DNA of 64,000 nt from an uncultured Caulobacter sp. (GTDB lineage: Bacteria > Pseudomonadota > Alphaproteobacteria > Caulobacterales > Caulobacteraceae): positions 85,773 through 149,772 of the forward strand of contig CAJYMH010000007.1 in assembly GCA_913776195.1 (NCBI GenBank), written 5' to 3'. The position numbers and the translations under genes are program-made. Position 1 is the first letter of the stretch. Every line of letters starts with the position of its first letter. The notes below the pieces were generated by a model that saw nothing but the letters and a program-made list of their open reading frames with translations, was not told the origin of the DNA and did not search any database. Below, one piece after another: positions 36,828-46,104 of the stretch.

Positions 36828-36858
36828 TTTACCCAGTGCAGGGTAAACCAAAGGTTAA
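36828..36858 (-). promoter_or_regulatory. fliF promoter region: CtrA-like box and overlapping palindrome
   Basis: On the minus strand TTAA-N7-TTTA (36844-36858) resembles a CtrA box. A perfect palindrome TTTACCC-N6-GGGTAAA (36828-36847) overlaps its distal half and lies between it and the start codon. In Caulobacter CtrA activates fliF and FlbD represses it from an overlapping site, so the palindrome could be a repressor site. Its bases do not match any ftr element I can recall. Confidence 0.55.
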
Positions 36859-36886
36859 TTTCCGTTAGGCGGCTCCTTAACGCGAA

Positions 36887-36917
36887 GCGGCCGCGCCCCT
36901 TGTGGGGACGCGGCCGC
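36887..36917 (-). terminator. Strong hairpin between sciP and fliF
   Basis: GCGGCCGCG-CCCC / GGGG-A-CGCGGCCGC with a 4-nt loop forms a 13-bp stem with one bulge, about 30 nt past the sciP stop. No U-tract. It likely separates sciP transcripts from the fliF promoter. Confidence 0.55.
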
Positions 36918-36945
36918 ATTGCCGTTCAGCCCTGTTAAGGGATGA

Positions 36946-37227
36946 CTAGCGGTACTGCTGCAGCCGCGTCGTGCGCAGGCCGGCGAGGCCGTGACGCTCG
37001 ATCGACTTTTGCCAGCCAGCGAACTCTTCGCTGGTGAGGCGGTAGCGCTCGCAGGCTTCTTCGAGCGACAGGAGGCCGCCGCGGACGGCCGCCACGACTT
37101 CCGCCTTGCGGCGGATCACCCAGCGCTCGGTCGCGGCCGGCGGCAGGTCCGACAGCGTCAGAGGCGCGCCGGTCGGACCGATCACGTACTTCTCGCCGCG
37201 GCTATTGATGCGTTGCTCTTGCAGCAT
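36946..37227 (-). CDS. sciP: CtrA inhibitor SciP (DUF1153)
   Basis: A 93-residue helix-turn-helix protein. YVIGPTGAPLTLSDLPPA and RWVIRRKAEVVAAVRGGLLS are the DUF1153 signatures, and LEEACERYRLTSEEFAGWQ is the recognition region. In Caulobacter SciP binds CtrA-controlled promoters in swarmer cells and blocks activation. It sits between flgE and fliF, the position I recall from Caulobacter. A TTAA-N6-TTAA box 146-160 bp upstream suggests that CtrA drives it. Confidence 0.95.
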   Translation of the reverse strand: MLQEQRINSRGEKYVIGPTGAPLTLSDLPPAATERWVIRRKAEVVAAVRGGLLSLEEACERYRLTSEEFAGWQKSIERHGLAGLRTTRLQQYR

Positions 37228-37372
37228 CGTTCCTACGCCCTTCTCAACATCACAATCGAGAACGGAACATAGGTGCCGGGCGATAACAGCGACTTAATTG
37301 CGATAGTAAAAATTCCACTAAGGCGCTGCACTGCGTTTATGTTCTCTATTGTGTCGAGGTGAAACACTCTAA

Positions 37373-37386
37373 TTAAACTCCGTTAA
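37373..37386 (-). promoter_or_regulatory. CtrA-like box upstream of sciP (TTAA-N6-TTAA)
   Basis: TTAACGGAGTTTAA on the minus strand lies 10-23 nt past the flgE stop and about 150 bp before the sciP ATG, inside an AT-rich stretch. CtrA is known to activate sciP in Caulobacter. Confidence 0.55.
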
Positions 37387-37395
37387 AGAGAGTAA

Positions 37396-38859
37396 TTACC
37401 TCTTAATGTTCAGGAGTTGCTCAAGCATCTCGTCGGCGGTGGTGATGATTTTCGACGCTGCGGAGTAGGCGCGTTGCGTGGTGATCAGGCCGGTGAACTC
37501 AGTGGAGAGGTCCACGGTCGACGCTTCCAGAGTTGAAGGGTCGATCTCACCAGCGCCGCCGGCCCCAGGAGCCTTGAGCGTGTATGTGCCGCTCTCACGG
37601 GACACTTGGTAAGCGTTGCCGTTTTGCGAGATCAGGGCGTCCGGGTTTGAGAAGGTGGCGATGGCCACCTGGGCCAGGCGGCGGGTCGTGCCGTTCTCGT
37701 AGATGGCGGTGACGTAGCCTTCCTTGTCGATCTGCACATCGGCCAGGACGCCGAAGGGCGTGCCGTTGGCCGAGATGTTCTGGGCTTCCGACAGGCTGGA
37801 GAACTGGGTCAGGCCGCCGGGAGCGGTGGTCAGGTCGATCTGGATCGTCTGTTCGGCGATACCGAGGGCGGTGGCCCACTTGGGTCCGGTGGCCGCAGCG
37901 TCGTCGGAAGCGGCGATGACGATGGTCGGCGGGTTGCCGCCGCCAGCGGTGGGGAAGAGGCCGCCCAAGGTCGCGTCCGCGGTGCTGATCGTGCCGTCCG
38001 GATTGAAGTTGACCGTGCCGGAGGCGATCTTGCCGAGGTTCGGCGCGCCACCGTCCTCGATGATCGACGGATCGCCGTAGACTTCCACCACCCACTCGTT
38101 GGCGTTGCCGCTGCGCATGAAGGCCATGGTGATGTTGCGCTGGCTGCCCTGGGAGTCAGAGACCGGGATATTGATCTCGAAGTCGGGCTCCAGACCGCTC
38201 GTGCCGCCGGTGGCGTGCCATTCGGCCATCTGGTTGGCGTTGGTGAGATCGTAGTTCTCTTCGCCCGGATCGTAGATCCCATCGGCGTTGGCGTCGGTCC
38301 AGAAGGTGGTGGTCGGCTGCTGATTGCTCAGGTTGGCGCTGATGGCCACGCGTGTCGTGGCCTCGGCGGTGCCGCCCGTGCCGGAGACATTGATGGTGTC
38401 TAGCTGGCTCAGGTCCGACGGGTCGGTGGTGATCTCGCCGGTCAGGTTGTCGGCGAGCCAGCCCTGCAGATAGAGACCGGCGTCGTTGCGCAGGTAGCCC
38501 AGGTCGTCGATCACGAAGGCGCCGGCGCGGGTGAACAGACGCTGATCGGTCGGAAGGTTGTTCTCCGACTTCGTCGTTGTGACGAAGAATCCGGACCCGC
38601 TGATCGCCAGGTCGAGGTTGGAGGAGGTCCCCATGTGGTTCCCCTCCTGTCGCACGTACTTGTGCGTGATCGCCTTCAGGCCCCCTGCCGAATAGTTCGA
38701 CGCCTTGGAGCTGGAGGTGACCAACGAGGAGAAGTTGGCCGTCGTGCGCTTGTAGCCGACGGTGTTGACGTTCGCGATGTTGTCGGAGATCGCGGCCAGG
38801 GCCGACGAATTCGCAACCAGGCCGGAAACGCCGGCGAGCATGGCGCTGTTGATGCTCAT
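37396..38859 (-). CDS. flgE: Flagellar hook protein FlgE
   Basis: A 487-residue hook subunit. The flagellar rod/hook N-terminal motif (SALAAISDNIANVNTVGYKR) and the FlaE-like middle (LAISGSGFFVTT, LQGWLADN) are present, as is the C-terminal helix (STEFTGLITTQRAYSAASKI, ADEMLEQLLNIKR). It is exported through the FlhA/FliI apparatus without a cleaved signal. It is preceded by flgD (99-bp gap) and fliK on the same strand. Confidence 0.96.
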   Translation of the reverse strand: MSINSAMLAGVSGLVANSSALAAISDNIANVNTVGYKRTTANFSSLVTSSSKASNYSAGGLKAITHKYVRQEGNHMGTSSNLDLAISGSGFFVTTTKSENNLPTDQRLFTRAGAFVIDDLGYLRNDAGLYLQGWLADNLTGEITTDPSDLSQLDTINVSGTGGTAEATTRVAISANLSNQQPTTTFWTDANADGIYDPGEENYDLTNANQMAEWHATGGTSGLEPDFEINIPVSDSQGSQRNITMAFMRSGNANEWVVEVYGDPSIIEDGGAPNLGKIASGTVNFNPDGTISTADATLGGLFPTAGGGNPPTIVIAASDDAAATGPKWATALGIAEQTIQIDLTTAPGGLTQFSSLSEAQNISANGTPFGVLADVQIDKEGYVTAIYENGTTRRLAQVAIATFSNPDALISQNGNAYQVSRESGTYTLKAPGAGGAGEIDPSTLEASTVDLSTEFTGLITTQRAYSAASKIITTADEMLEQLLNIKR

Positions 38860-38958
38860 CTCAATGGTCCTTCAGGATGACTTTGGTCTTCCAGCGCTGT
38901 TTGCGGTTGCGGCCGGGGCCGCGACGGCGCCGTTCTGGCGCCCGTGTGGGTGTCGGGA

Positions 38959-39690
38959 TCAGGCAGCCGCTTTTTCGGCGTCCGGATCGGGTTTGGGTGT
39001 TTCGGCGGCGGTCTTGACGCCGATGATCGAGGTCATCGGCAGCTTGACGCCGTTGACAGTGACCATGGCCTGCCCGCCCTCGATGGCGACGGCGGTGGCC
39101 GTGCCGGTCATGTCGGTGGAGGCGTTGATGGCGCCGCCCGAGAAATCCATGGCCTTGACGCGCATCGTGTAGGACGCGCCCTTCTTGGCCATCTGCTTAG
39201 TGCCGTCATCGGCGGTGCTGAGGACGCCATCCCAGGTGTAATCGTGGACGCCCTTGGCGCTGTCCTTGGCGTCCAGCTCGACGGTCTTCACGACCGCTCC
39301 CGCGGAGTTCAGGATCTCCAGTTTCACGTACTTGGCGGAGGTCGGCAGATCGTAGGCCCACTTGGCCTTGCCATCGTCGCCGATCTTTTGCGTGGCGTTT
39401 TCGGCCGTGACCGTCTTGCCCAGCAGGTTGGAAGCCTCGTTCAGGCCGCCGTCGTTCATGCCGACCAGCGCGGTCAGCAGATCGTTGGTCATCAGCTGCT
39501 GCTCGACGCCGACCATCTGCACGGTCTGGGTGACGAACTGGGTGGAATCCACTGGAGCCAGGGGGTCCTGGTTCTTCAGCTGCGTGGTCAGCAACGCGAG
39601 GAAGGTCTCCTGGCTGCTGGCCAGGGTGTTCCGCGAATTTGTCTGGCGGGAGGCGAGGGATGTTCCGTTGCCGGCGACTGCGTCTACCAT
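38959..39690 (-). CDS. flgD: Flagellar hook capping protein FlgD
   Basis: A 243-residue hook scaffold. The conserved FlgD N-terminal motif is visible as ETFLALLTTQLKNQDPLAPVD and TQTVQMVGVEQQLM, followed by an Ig-like and Tudor-like C-terminal part (YDLPTSAKYVKLEIL). The start at 39690 (MVDAVAGNGTS) follows an AGGA motif. It lies 10 nt after fliK. Confidence 0.95.
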   Translation of the reverse strand: MVDAVAGNGTSLASRQTNSRNTLASSQETFLALLTTQLKNQDPLAPVDSTQFVTQTVQMVGVEQQLMTNDLLTALVGMNDGGLNEASNLLGKTVTAENATQKIGDDGKAKWAYDLPTSAKYVKLEILNSAGAVVKTVELDAKDSAKGVHDYTWDGVLSTADDGTKQMAKKGASYTMRVKAMDFSGGAINASTDMTGTATAVAIEGGQAMVTVNGVKLPMTSIIGVKTAAETPKPDPDAEKAAA

Positions 39691-39700
39691 AATCCTGGTC

Positions 39701-41407
39701 CTAAATCCGGACATCCACCCCGCTGGCGCGGGAGGCACGCCAGTCGAGAGCGGGATTGGAAAGGGGGGGCTCGTCCTCGCCCGACATCGCCGCCTGGAAG
39801 GCGCGGCCGTTCCAGGCCGGCTGACGGTCGTCGCTGAAGGTCTGCTGTTGAGCCCAGGCGTTTGAGTTTCCGCCCTGGTCGGCCAGATCGAAGGTCAGGG
39901 CGTCCTGCGCCAGGTCGAAGCCCGCCTGTTGCAGGGCGTCGCGAAGCTCGCCGGAACGGGCCTTCAGTTCGGCCGCGGCCTGCGGCTTCTCGAACGACAT
40001 GGCGGCGGTGACGCGGCCGTCGCGGCCGATCTCCAGCTTCACGTTCACCCGGCCCAGGTCCACGGGATCGAGGGCGATATCGAAGCGGGTGACCTTGTTC
40101 TCCAGCTTCTTGGCGATCTGGGCCGACAGCTGGGCGACGGTTTCGGGCGAGCCGCGCACCGTGGCGGCCGCGTCAGCGCGGGCGGTTTCGCTGGTCGCCG
40201 ACGACGTCGAGCCGGCGGAGGCGGCGGTCGTGGTCTCCGCCGGCGTCTCGGCGATCTCCGCCGCGTCGGTCATGGCCGCCTCGACCTGAGCCGCAACCGA
40301 AGGTTTGTCGGCGTCGATGGCGAAAGGCCGCTTCTCGACCGTGGCCGGACTTTCCTTGCCGGCGACAGCCGACTTGACCTTGGCGGCCTCGGGGCCGGCC
40401 GGCGTCTGCGCCAGTTCGGAGCCTTCGTTGTCCAGCCGGCGGCCTCGCAGGCTTTCGCCCGCCGGCTGGGCCGCCGCGGCCGGCCGCGGCGTCTGCACCG
40501 CGACTGCGGTTTGCTGGACCATCGTCGTGGCGGCGGGAGCCCGAGCGGCGGGAGCCTCTTCGACGGTGGGCGGCGCTGCGGTTTCGATCGGCGCGGGAGC
40601 CGCGGTCGCCTCGACGGGCTCGGCGACAGCGACTACCGGAGCGTTTCCGGGTGTTGGCTTTTCGGTCGCCGACGTCTTGGCGGTCTGGACGGAGGCCTTC
40701 ACCTGAACGGGCGCGGGGTCTTCCTCGGCGCGTGGCGGCGTGGCGGCGACGGCTTCGGTCTGTTCGTCGGTTTGCGCCTCTTCTGCCGTCTCCGCCGGAG
40801 CAGCGCGCTCGGCAGGCTGGGCGGCGGGCGCGGGAGCAGAAGGCGTGGCGGGTGGGACGTGTGCGGTCGTGGAAGGCCTGGCGGGAGCTTCAGCCGTCGG
40901 CTTGGCGTCGGTCTTCGCCACAGTTGCGGCGACAGCGGGTTGCACGACTTCGGCGGTCTTGGCTTCGGTCTCCGTCTTGGGGGCGGGCGCCGCGGGCGTT
41001 TCCGGTTCCGTTGGCGCGACCATCTGCTCGGGCGCTGACTCTGTCACCGGGACGTCAGCGTCGGCCGCCACGATCGGCGCGGCGGTCGGAAGGATGGCGG
41101 TCTCGGCCTCAGTCTCGACCACGATCGGGGTCTGGGCCGTGGGCTGCTGAACCAGAAGCGCAGCCAACACGGCCGCGGCGGCATCCGTCGGCGCGCCGAT
41201 CAGTGGGTCAGTGGCGGTCTCCGCCGCGGGCGTCGCCGTCTTGTCACCAGAGGCGTCAGCGTCCGGCTCGCCCGGCGTGCCGCCCAGCTGCGCCATCAGG
41301 GCCATGACCAGATCAAAGCCCGCGCCAGCGCCAGACATCGCCTGTCCTCCGCCCTGCTGGGCGGTTATCGCGGCGCCTGTGGCGGCTGCGGAAACAGCGT
41401 CTGTCAT
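39701..41407 (-). CDS. fliK: Flagellar hook-length control protein FliK
   Basis: A 568-residue protein made mostly of Ala, Pro, Glu and Thr (about residues 50-430), a long disordered ruler. The C-terminal FliK/Flg_hook domain is clear (FDIALDPVDLGRVNVKLEIG, RDGRVTAAMSFEKPQAAAEL). FliK measures hook length and switches export specificity. The start at 41407 (MTDAVSAAATG) avoids a basic upstream segment that overlaps the promoter. A sigma-54 promoter lies about 50-75 bp upstream. Confidence 0.93.
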   Translation of the reverse strand: MTDAVSAAATGAAITAQQGGGQAMSGAGAGFDLVMALMAQLGGTPGEPDADASGDKTATPAAETATDPLIGAPTDAAAAVLAALLVQQPTAQTPIVVETEAETAILPTAAPIVAADADVPVTESAPEQMVAPTEPETPAAPAPKTETEAKTAEVVQPAVAATVAKTDAKPTAEAPARPSTTAHVPPATPSAPAPAAQPAERAAPAETAEEAQTDEQTEAVAATPPRAEEDPAPVQVKASVQTAKTSATEKPTPGNAPVVAVAEPVEATAAPAPIETAAPPTVEEAPAARAPAATTMVQQTAVAVQTPRPAAAAQPAGESLRGRRLDNEGSELAQTPAGPEAAKVKSAVAGKESPATVEKRPFAIDADKPSVAAQVEAAMTDAAEIAETPAETTTAASAGSTSSATSETARADAAATVRGSPETVAQLSAQIAKKLENKVTRFDIALDPVDLGRVNVKLEIGRDGRVTAAMSFEKPQAAAELKARSGELRDALQQAGFDLAQDALTFDLADQGGNSNAWAQQQTFSDDRQPAWNGRAFQAAMSGEDEPPLSNPALDWRASRASGVDVRI

Positions 41408-41468
41408 CGGCTTTGAGGCCTCGGCTTCCAATCGACGCGCGATGCGTCGGTTCTTCGGAACCCGCTCA

Positions 41469-41483
41469 GCAAGGGCCGGGCCA
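41469..41483 (-). promoter_or_regulatory. Sigma-54 promoter for fliK-flgD-flgE
   Basis: TGGCCC-N5-TTGC on the minus strand, with the essential GG and GC ten bases apart as sigma-54 requires. The predicted transcription start is near 41457, 50 nt before the fliK ATG. Confidence 0.7.
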
Positions 41484-41632
41484 AGTTTCAGGTGCGTAGT
41501 TAGATATATGTTTTTCAAGAAGAATTTTTGGAGAAGCCCGTGAGGGTGACTCTGCTCGCGGCGCTTTTTGCCGAGAGATCGCGACTCTTCAAACAAGACC
41601 CCGGCCAACCCTGCCCAGCATGGTTAACGAAC

Positions 41633-41647
41633 TGGCGCCGCTTTTGC
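41633..41647 (+). promoter_or_regulatory. Sigma-54 promoter for flgK-flgL
   Basis: TGGCGC-N5-TTGC on the plus strand with correct GG-N10-GC spacing. The predicted start is near 41659, giving a leader of about 135 nt before flgK. Confidence 0.75.
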
Positions 41648-41793
41648 GTGAGGTCTCGCGCGGTCGATGATCGATCGCGAAGAAGATGTTGGAAAACAAC
41701 AGGATGCCTGTGATCAGCGCCCGCACCTTTCCCGCGCCCCGGCAGTTTTCGCCGTGCACGGATCGCCGCGCGCCCGGTCAGGAGCGCTAGGTC

Positions 41794-43908
41794 ATGTCGC
41801 TGAATACAGTTCTCTCGGCGGCGACGTCGGGCCTGATGGCGGCGCAGACCGGCCTGCGGGTGGTCTCCGACAACGTCGCCAACATCAACACGCCCGGCTA
41901 TACGCGAAAGGTCGTCGCCCAGGAAAACCGCATCTCCGCCGGGATGGGGATCGGGGTGGACGTCAGCGAGGTCAAGCGCGTCGCAGACCGCTTCCTGCAA
42001 AGCGCCAGCCTGCGCGCTACGTCAGACTCCGCAAGCGCCTCGGCCATCGCCGACATCCTGGACAACGCCCAGTCGCTGTTCGGAGACCCCAGCTCGGCGA
42101 CCTCCTTCTTCGCGCAGGCGAACGGCGTGTTCGCCGCTTTCTCCGCAGCGGCGGACAATCCCTCGTCGGCCCTGCGCCGCTCTAGCGCCGTGTCGGCCAT
42201 GGAGAACTTCCTGGGGGAGGCCAGTCGCATCGGCGCATCTCTGGCCAATCTGAGCAAGACCACCGACTCGCGCATTGCGGCCAATGTCGATCGGGTCAAC
42301 GATCTGCTGTCCCAGATCGACGGCCTGAACCGAGACATCATGTCGGTGAAGATGACCGGCGGCGACTCCACGGGCTCCGAGAACATCCAGAGCAAGCTGG
42401 TCGACGAACTGTCCGCCCTGATGAACATCAAGGTCTCGCCTCGCGACACGGGCGGTGTCGATGTTCGTACGACCGAAGGCGTGGTTCTGGCGGGGTCCGT
42501 ACTGGCCAAGCTGAGCTATCATCGCTCCGACAGCGGCAACAGCTACATCACCAGCGAGACGGTCGGGGTCCCCAACTCCTCGACCCGCTTCACCATGACC
42601 GGCGGTGAAATCCACGGTCTGATGAGCCTGCGCAACGTCGAGCTGGGCGGCATCGCGGACCAACTGGGCGAAATGGTCTCCCGCGCCGCCGAACAGATCA
42701 ATGCGGCGGCGAACGCCTCAACGTCTGTTCCCGCGCCCGCCAGCCTGACGGGGCGGAACACCGGTTTCGGTACGGACATCAATACGGCCATCACCGGCTT
42801 CACCGGCGTCACCAACGTCGCGATCACCGATGCGAACGGTGTTGTTCAACGCCTCGTCGAGATCGACTTCGATAACGACATCATGACCATCGACGGCGTG
42901 GCGAGCGGCTTCGCCGACGCCACCTTCGCCAACGATCTCGACGCCGCCCTGGCGGGGTTCGGCACGGCGAGCTTCACCGGTGGTCGATTGTCGATCGCCG
43001 CCACGAACCCGGGCGAAGGGGTATCGCTTATTGATGACGCGACCAATCCTTCCAACAAGATCGGCAGAGGCTTCAGCGCTTTCTTCGGCCTGAACGATCT
43101 GATCCGGGGAACTGGTCTTTCCACCTATGAGACGGGGATGACGGGGACCAGCGATCATGGCTTCGGCACGGGCGAGCAGATCAGCTTCCGCCTAACCGAC
43201 CAGAACAATCAGCTGATCCGGGACGTGACGATCGCCGTACCCGCCGGCGGCACGATGGACGACCTGCTAGCTGAGCTGAACGCCAATGGGACTGGGCTTG
43301 GCCTGCATGGCACGTTCGCTCTGAACCAGTATGGGGAGCTCGGCTTCACGCCCAAACAGGCGGGCGTCAGCCTTTCCGTGACCGGGGACGGCACCCAACG
43401 TGGGGGCGGCGGTCCGACCATGAGCCAGTTCTTCGGCCTGGGGGCGGCGGAACGGGGCAATCGCGGCAGCCGCTTCTTCGTCGATCCTGCCATTGTCAGC
43501 GATCCATCACGCCTGCCGTTCGCACAACTCGATCTCAGCGCCGCCCCCGGCGAGTCCGCCTTGGTGATCGGCGACGGCCGGGGCGCGCTTCTGCTGGCGA
43601 AGGCCGGCGACGCAGCGGGTCACTTCTCAGCCGCCGGAGGTATGGGCGCCACGACCGGCAGCGTCAGCGCTTTCTTTTCGGAAGTCAGCGGCTCCATCGC
43701 CCGCAAGGCCGACACCGCGGCCTCCCGCCAGGCGTCCGCCGATTCCGTGAAGCTTGAGGCCGACGCCCGCCGTCAGTCCGTCGAGGGGGTGAACCTCGAT
43801 GAGGAGCTGATCAGCATGACCACCTATCAGCAGGCCTACAACGCCTCCTCCCGTCTGATCCAGGCGGCCAAGGAGATGATGGATCAGCTGATCAACCTGG
43901 TGAACTAG
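41794..43908 (+). CDS. flgK: Flagellar hook-associated protein FlgK (HAP1)
   Basis: A 704-residue hook-filament junction protein. The N-terminal motif is SGLMAAQTGLRVVSDNVANI with NTPGYTRK, and the C-terminal helix is NLDEELISMTTYQQAYNASS with MMDQLINLVN, both standard for FlgK. The middle has FlgK-type beta domains. The Shine-Dalgarno is AGGAGCG. flgL follows after 2 nt, so they are co-transcribed from the sigma-54 promoter upstream. Confidence 0.96.
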   Translation: MSLNTVLSAATSGLMAAQTGLRVVSDNVANINTPGYTRKVVAQENRISAGMGIGVDVSEVKRVADRFLQSASLRATSDSASASAIADILDNAQSLFGDPSSATSFFAQANGVFAAFSAAADNPSSALRRSSAVSAMENFLGEASRIGASLANLSKTTDSRIAANVDRVNDLLSQIDGLNRDIMSVKMTGGDSTGSENIQSKLVDELSALMNIKVSPRDTGGVDVRTTEGVVLAGSVLAKLSYHRSDSGNSYITSETVGVPNSSTRFTMTGGEIHGLMSLRNVELGGIADQLGEMVSRAAEQINAAANASTSVPAPASLTGRNTGFGTDINTAITGFTGVTNVAITDANGVVQRLVEIDFDNDIMTIDGVASGFADATFANDLDAALAGFGTASFTGGRLSIAATNPGEGVSLIDDATNPSNKIGRGFSAFFGLNDLIRGTGLSTYETGMTGTSDHGFGTGEQISFRLTDQNNQLIRDVTIAVPAGGTMDDLLAELNANGTGLGLHGTFALNQYGELGFTPKQAGVSLSVTGDGTQRGGGGPTMSQFFGLGAAERGNRGSRFFVDPAIVSDPSRLPFAQLDLSAAPGESALVIGDGRGALLLAKAGDAAGHFSAAGGMGATTGSVSAFFSEVSGSIARKADTAASRQASADSVKLEADARRQSVEGVNLDEELISMTTYQQAYNASSRLIQAAKEMMDQLINLVN

Positions 43909-43910
43909 CC

Positions 43911-44858
43911 ATGACCCGCATCTCCACCGCCGGCAACTACACCTCCATGCTCAGCAACCTGTCCCGGGCGCAGCTCGAGCAGGCCAAATGGGGCGACCAG
44001 ATCTCGACCAAGCAGGTGGCGACGGATCTGAAGGGCTTCGCCAAGAACGCCGAGTACATCACGGCCCTGAAGAACGTGCAGAGCAAGGTGGGCTCGTTCC
44101 TCGAGCAAAACACCCTGCTGACCGACAAGCTCGGCATGCAGGATGTGGCCCTGAGCCGGGCGGCGGACACCGCCCAGAACATCCGCACCGCCGTGACCGA
44201 AGCCGTGGCCGCCGGCAAGGCCGACACCTTGATGGAGCAGCTAAGCAGCTACTTCGCAGACGCTGTCTCCGCCTTGAACACCCAGCATCAGGGGCAATTC
44301 CTGTTCGCTGGCGGAAAGATCGACACCCAGCCAATCACCGCCACGACCTTGGACGAGCTCGTCCCGCCCCTGCCCGCGACGCCGGCCGAACTGTCGGATC
44401 ACATCGCTGGGCTGTTCTCGAACGACCAGTTCTCGGCTCAGATCCGCCTCAATGAGACGGCGACGATCAACCCTTCCTTCCACGCCGATGCTCTGGGATC
44501 GCCGCTGTTCACGGTGCTGCAGACCATCACCGCCTATGTGCAGGAAAATGGCGAGTTCGACGGCAACCTGACCCAGGAGCAGACGGACTTCCTGAAGTCG
44601 CAGCTGACCGAGCTGGACAAGGCCCGCAAGGGTCTGATCGACGAGACCGCGCGCAACGGCATGCTGCAGAACCGAGTGGATCAGGCGGCCGGCATCCTGA
44701 AGGAACGCGAGAGCGGCATGGAGGTCATGATCGGCGGGGTGGTGGACGCTGACTACGCCGCCGCCTCGGTGCGGCTGAATATCGCGCAGCTATCCCTGGA
44801 GGGCTCTGCGCGCGTGTTCTCCATGTTGTCAGGCTCGTCCATCCTGAATGTGCTTTAG
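43911..44858 (+). CDS. flgL: Flagellar hook-associated protein FlgL (HAP3)
   Basis: A 315-residue flagellin-like junction protein. The N-terminal coiled coil (MLSNLSRAQLEQAKWGDQIS) and the C-terminal one (DADYAAASVRLNIAQLSLEG) match the FlgL/flagellin fold, with a distinctive LNTQHQGQFLFAGGKIDTQP segment. It follows flgK directly; mnmA comes 46 nt later on the same strand. Confidence 0.93.
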   Translation: MTRISTAGNYTSMLSNLSRAQLEQAKWGDQISTKQVATDLKGFAKNAEYITALKNVQSKVGSFLEQNTLLTDKLGMQDVALSRAADTAQNIRTAVTEAVAAGKADTLMEQLSSYFADAVSALNTQHQGQFLFAGGKIDTQPITATTLDELVPPLPATPAELSDHIAGLFSNDQFSAQIRLNETATINPSFHADALGSPLFTVLQTITAYVQENGEFDGNLTQEQTDFLKSQLTELDKARKGLIDETARNGMLQNRVDQAAGILKERESGMEVMIGGVVDADYAAASVRLNIAQLSLEGSARVFSMLSGSSILNVL

Positions 44859-44904
44859 GGGCCGACCCTCGCAATCGGGGCTCCGCGCCGCTAAATAGCG
44901 GCTG

Positions 44905-46104
44905 ATGACCTTTTGCGAACTCGCCAAGCCCGCCCTAAAGCCCGTCAGCAGCCTCTCGGCGGCCGCGGTTGAGTCGGCGCGCGCGGCGGTCGGCCTGCCG
45001 GCGGGAACGCGCGTGGTCGCGGCTATGTCGGGAGGCGTGGACTCCACCGTCACCGCCGCCCTGCTGAAGGCCGCCGGCTATGACGTGGTCGGCGTCACTC
45101 TGCAGCTCTACGACCACGGCGCGGCCGTTCAGAAGAAGGGCGCCTGCTGCGCGGGCCAGGACATCCTAGACGCCCGCACGGCGGCGGACTCCATCGGCAT
45201 CCCGCACTACGTCCTCGACTATGAAAGCCGCTTTAAGCAGCAGGTGATCGAAGACTTCGCCGACGCCTATCTGCGCGGGGAGACGCCCATCCCCTGCGTC
45301 CGGTGCAACCAGACGGTCAAGTTCCGCGACCTGCTGGACGTGGCCCGCGACCTGGGCGCCGAGGCCATGGCGACCGGACACTATGTGCAGCGCTCAATGG
45401 ACGACGAGCCGCAGCTGCGCCGGGCCGTCGATCCGGCGCGCGACCAGTCCTACTTCCTGTTCGCCACCACGCGCGAGCAGCTCGACTTTCTGCGCTTCCC
45501 GCTAGGCGGCCTGCACAAGCCGGACGTGCGCCGGGTGGCTGAGGAGCTGGGACTGTCGGTGGCCGACAAGCCGGATAGCCAGGACATCTGTTTCGTGCCG
45601 GAAGGCAAGTACACCACGGTCATCGACCGCCTGCGCCCGCACGGCGCGGAGGCGGGCGACATCGTGCATCTCGACGGCCGGGTCCTTGGTCGGCACGAGG
45701 GTGTGACCCGTTACACCATCGGCCAGCGCCGGGGCCTGAACATCGCCGTCGGCGACCCGCTGTTCGTGGTCCGCATTGACGCCGACGCCCGTCAGGTGAT
45801 CGTCGGCCCGCGCGAGGCGCTGCTGACCACGGCCCTGACCCTGAAGGAAGGCAACTGGCTCGGCGACCAGCCGACGCTGGAGGCCGCCTGCGCCGATGGC
45901 CAGGCCGTACTGGCCCGCGTCCGCTCGACCCGTGAGCCGGTGCCTGGCCGACTCACCCTCATCGACGGCGTTCCGGCCGTTGCGCTGGACGTGGCGGAAG
46001 AAGGCGTGGCGCCGGGCCAGGCCTGTGTTCTCTACGACCCGGCGGATGTGTCGCGGGTGCTCGGCGGCGGCTTCATCGCCGGCGCGGTTCGACTGAACGC
46101 CTAG
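44905..46104 (+). CDS. mnmA: tRNA-specific 2-thiouridylase MnmA
   Basis: A 399-residue enzyme that thiolates U34 of Lys, Glu and Gln tRNAs. The PP-loop motif [16 protein letters not shown] is present, followed by [11 protein letters not shown], the catalytic Cys in [14 protein letters not shown] and the second Cys in [12 protein letters not shown]. The N-terminus is about 20 residues longer than in many bacteria before the PP-loop ([16 protein letters not shown]). The last 4 bp overlap the convergent HxlR gene. Confidence 0.96.
   Translation: MTFCELAKPALKPVSSLSAAAVESARAAVGLPAGTRVVAAMSGGVDSTVTAALLKAAGYDVVGVTLQLYDHGAAVQKKGACCAGQDILDARTAADSIGIPHYVLDYESRFKQQVIEDFADAYLRGETPIPCVRCNQTVKFRDLLDVARDLGAEAMATGHYVQRSMDDEPQLRRAVDPARDQSYFLFATTREQLDFLRFPLGGLHKPDVRRVAEELGLSVADKPDSQDICFVPEGKYTTVIDRLRPHGAEAGDIVHLDGRVLGRHEGVTRYTIGQRRGLNIAVGDPLFVVRIDADARQVIVGPREALLTTALTLKEGNWLGDQPTLEAACADGQAVLARVRSTREPVPGRLTLIDGVPAVALDVAEEGVAPGQACVLYDPADVSRVLGGGFIAGAVRLNA

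Larger units (their letters stand above)
41408..41793. other. 386-bp divergent regulatory region between fliK and flgK
   Basis: No gene is seen. It contains oppositely directed sigma-54 promoters at 41469-41483 and 41633-41647 and an AT-rich stretch (about 41497-41530) between them that could bend, possibly by IHF. Enhancer sites for FlbD would be expected here but none was identified with confidence. A TTAAC near 41624 is isolated. Confidence 0.6.

Noticed and set aside
34014..36868. Long plus-strand frames opposite fliG and fliF
   Set aside because: Antisense shadows of well-recognised flagellar genes.
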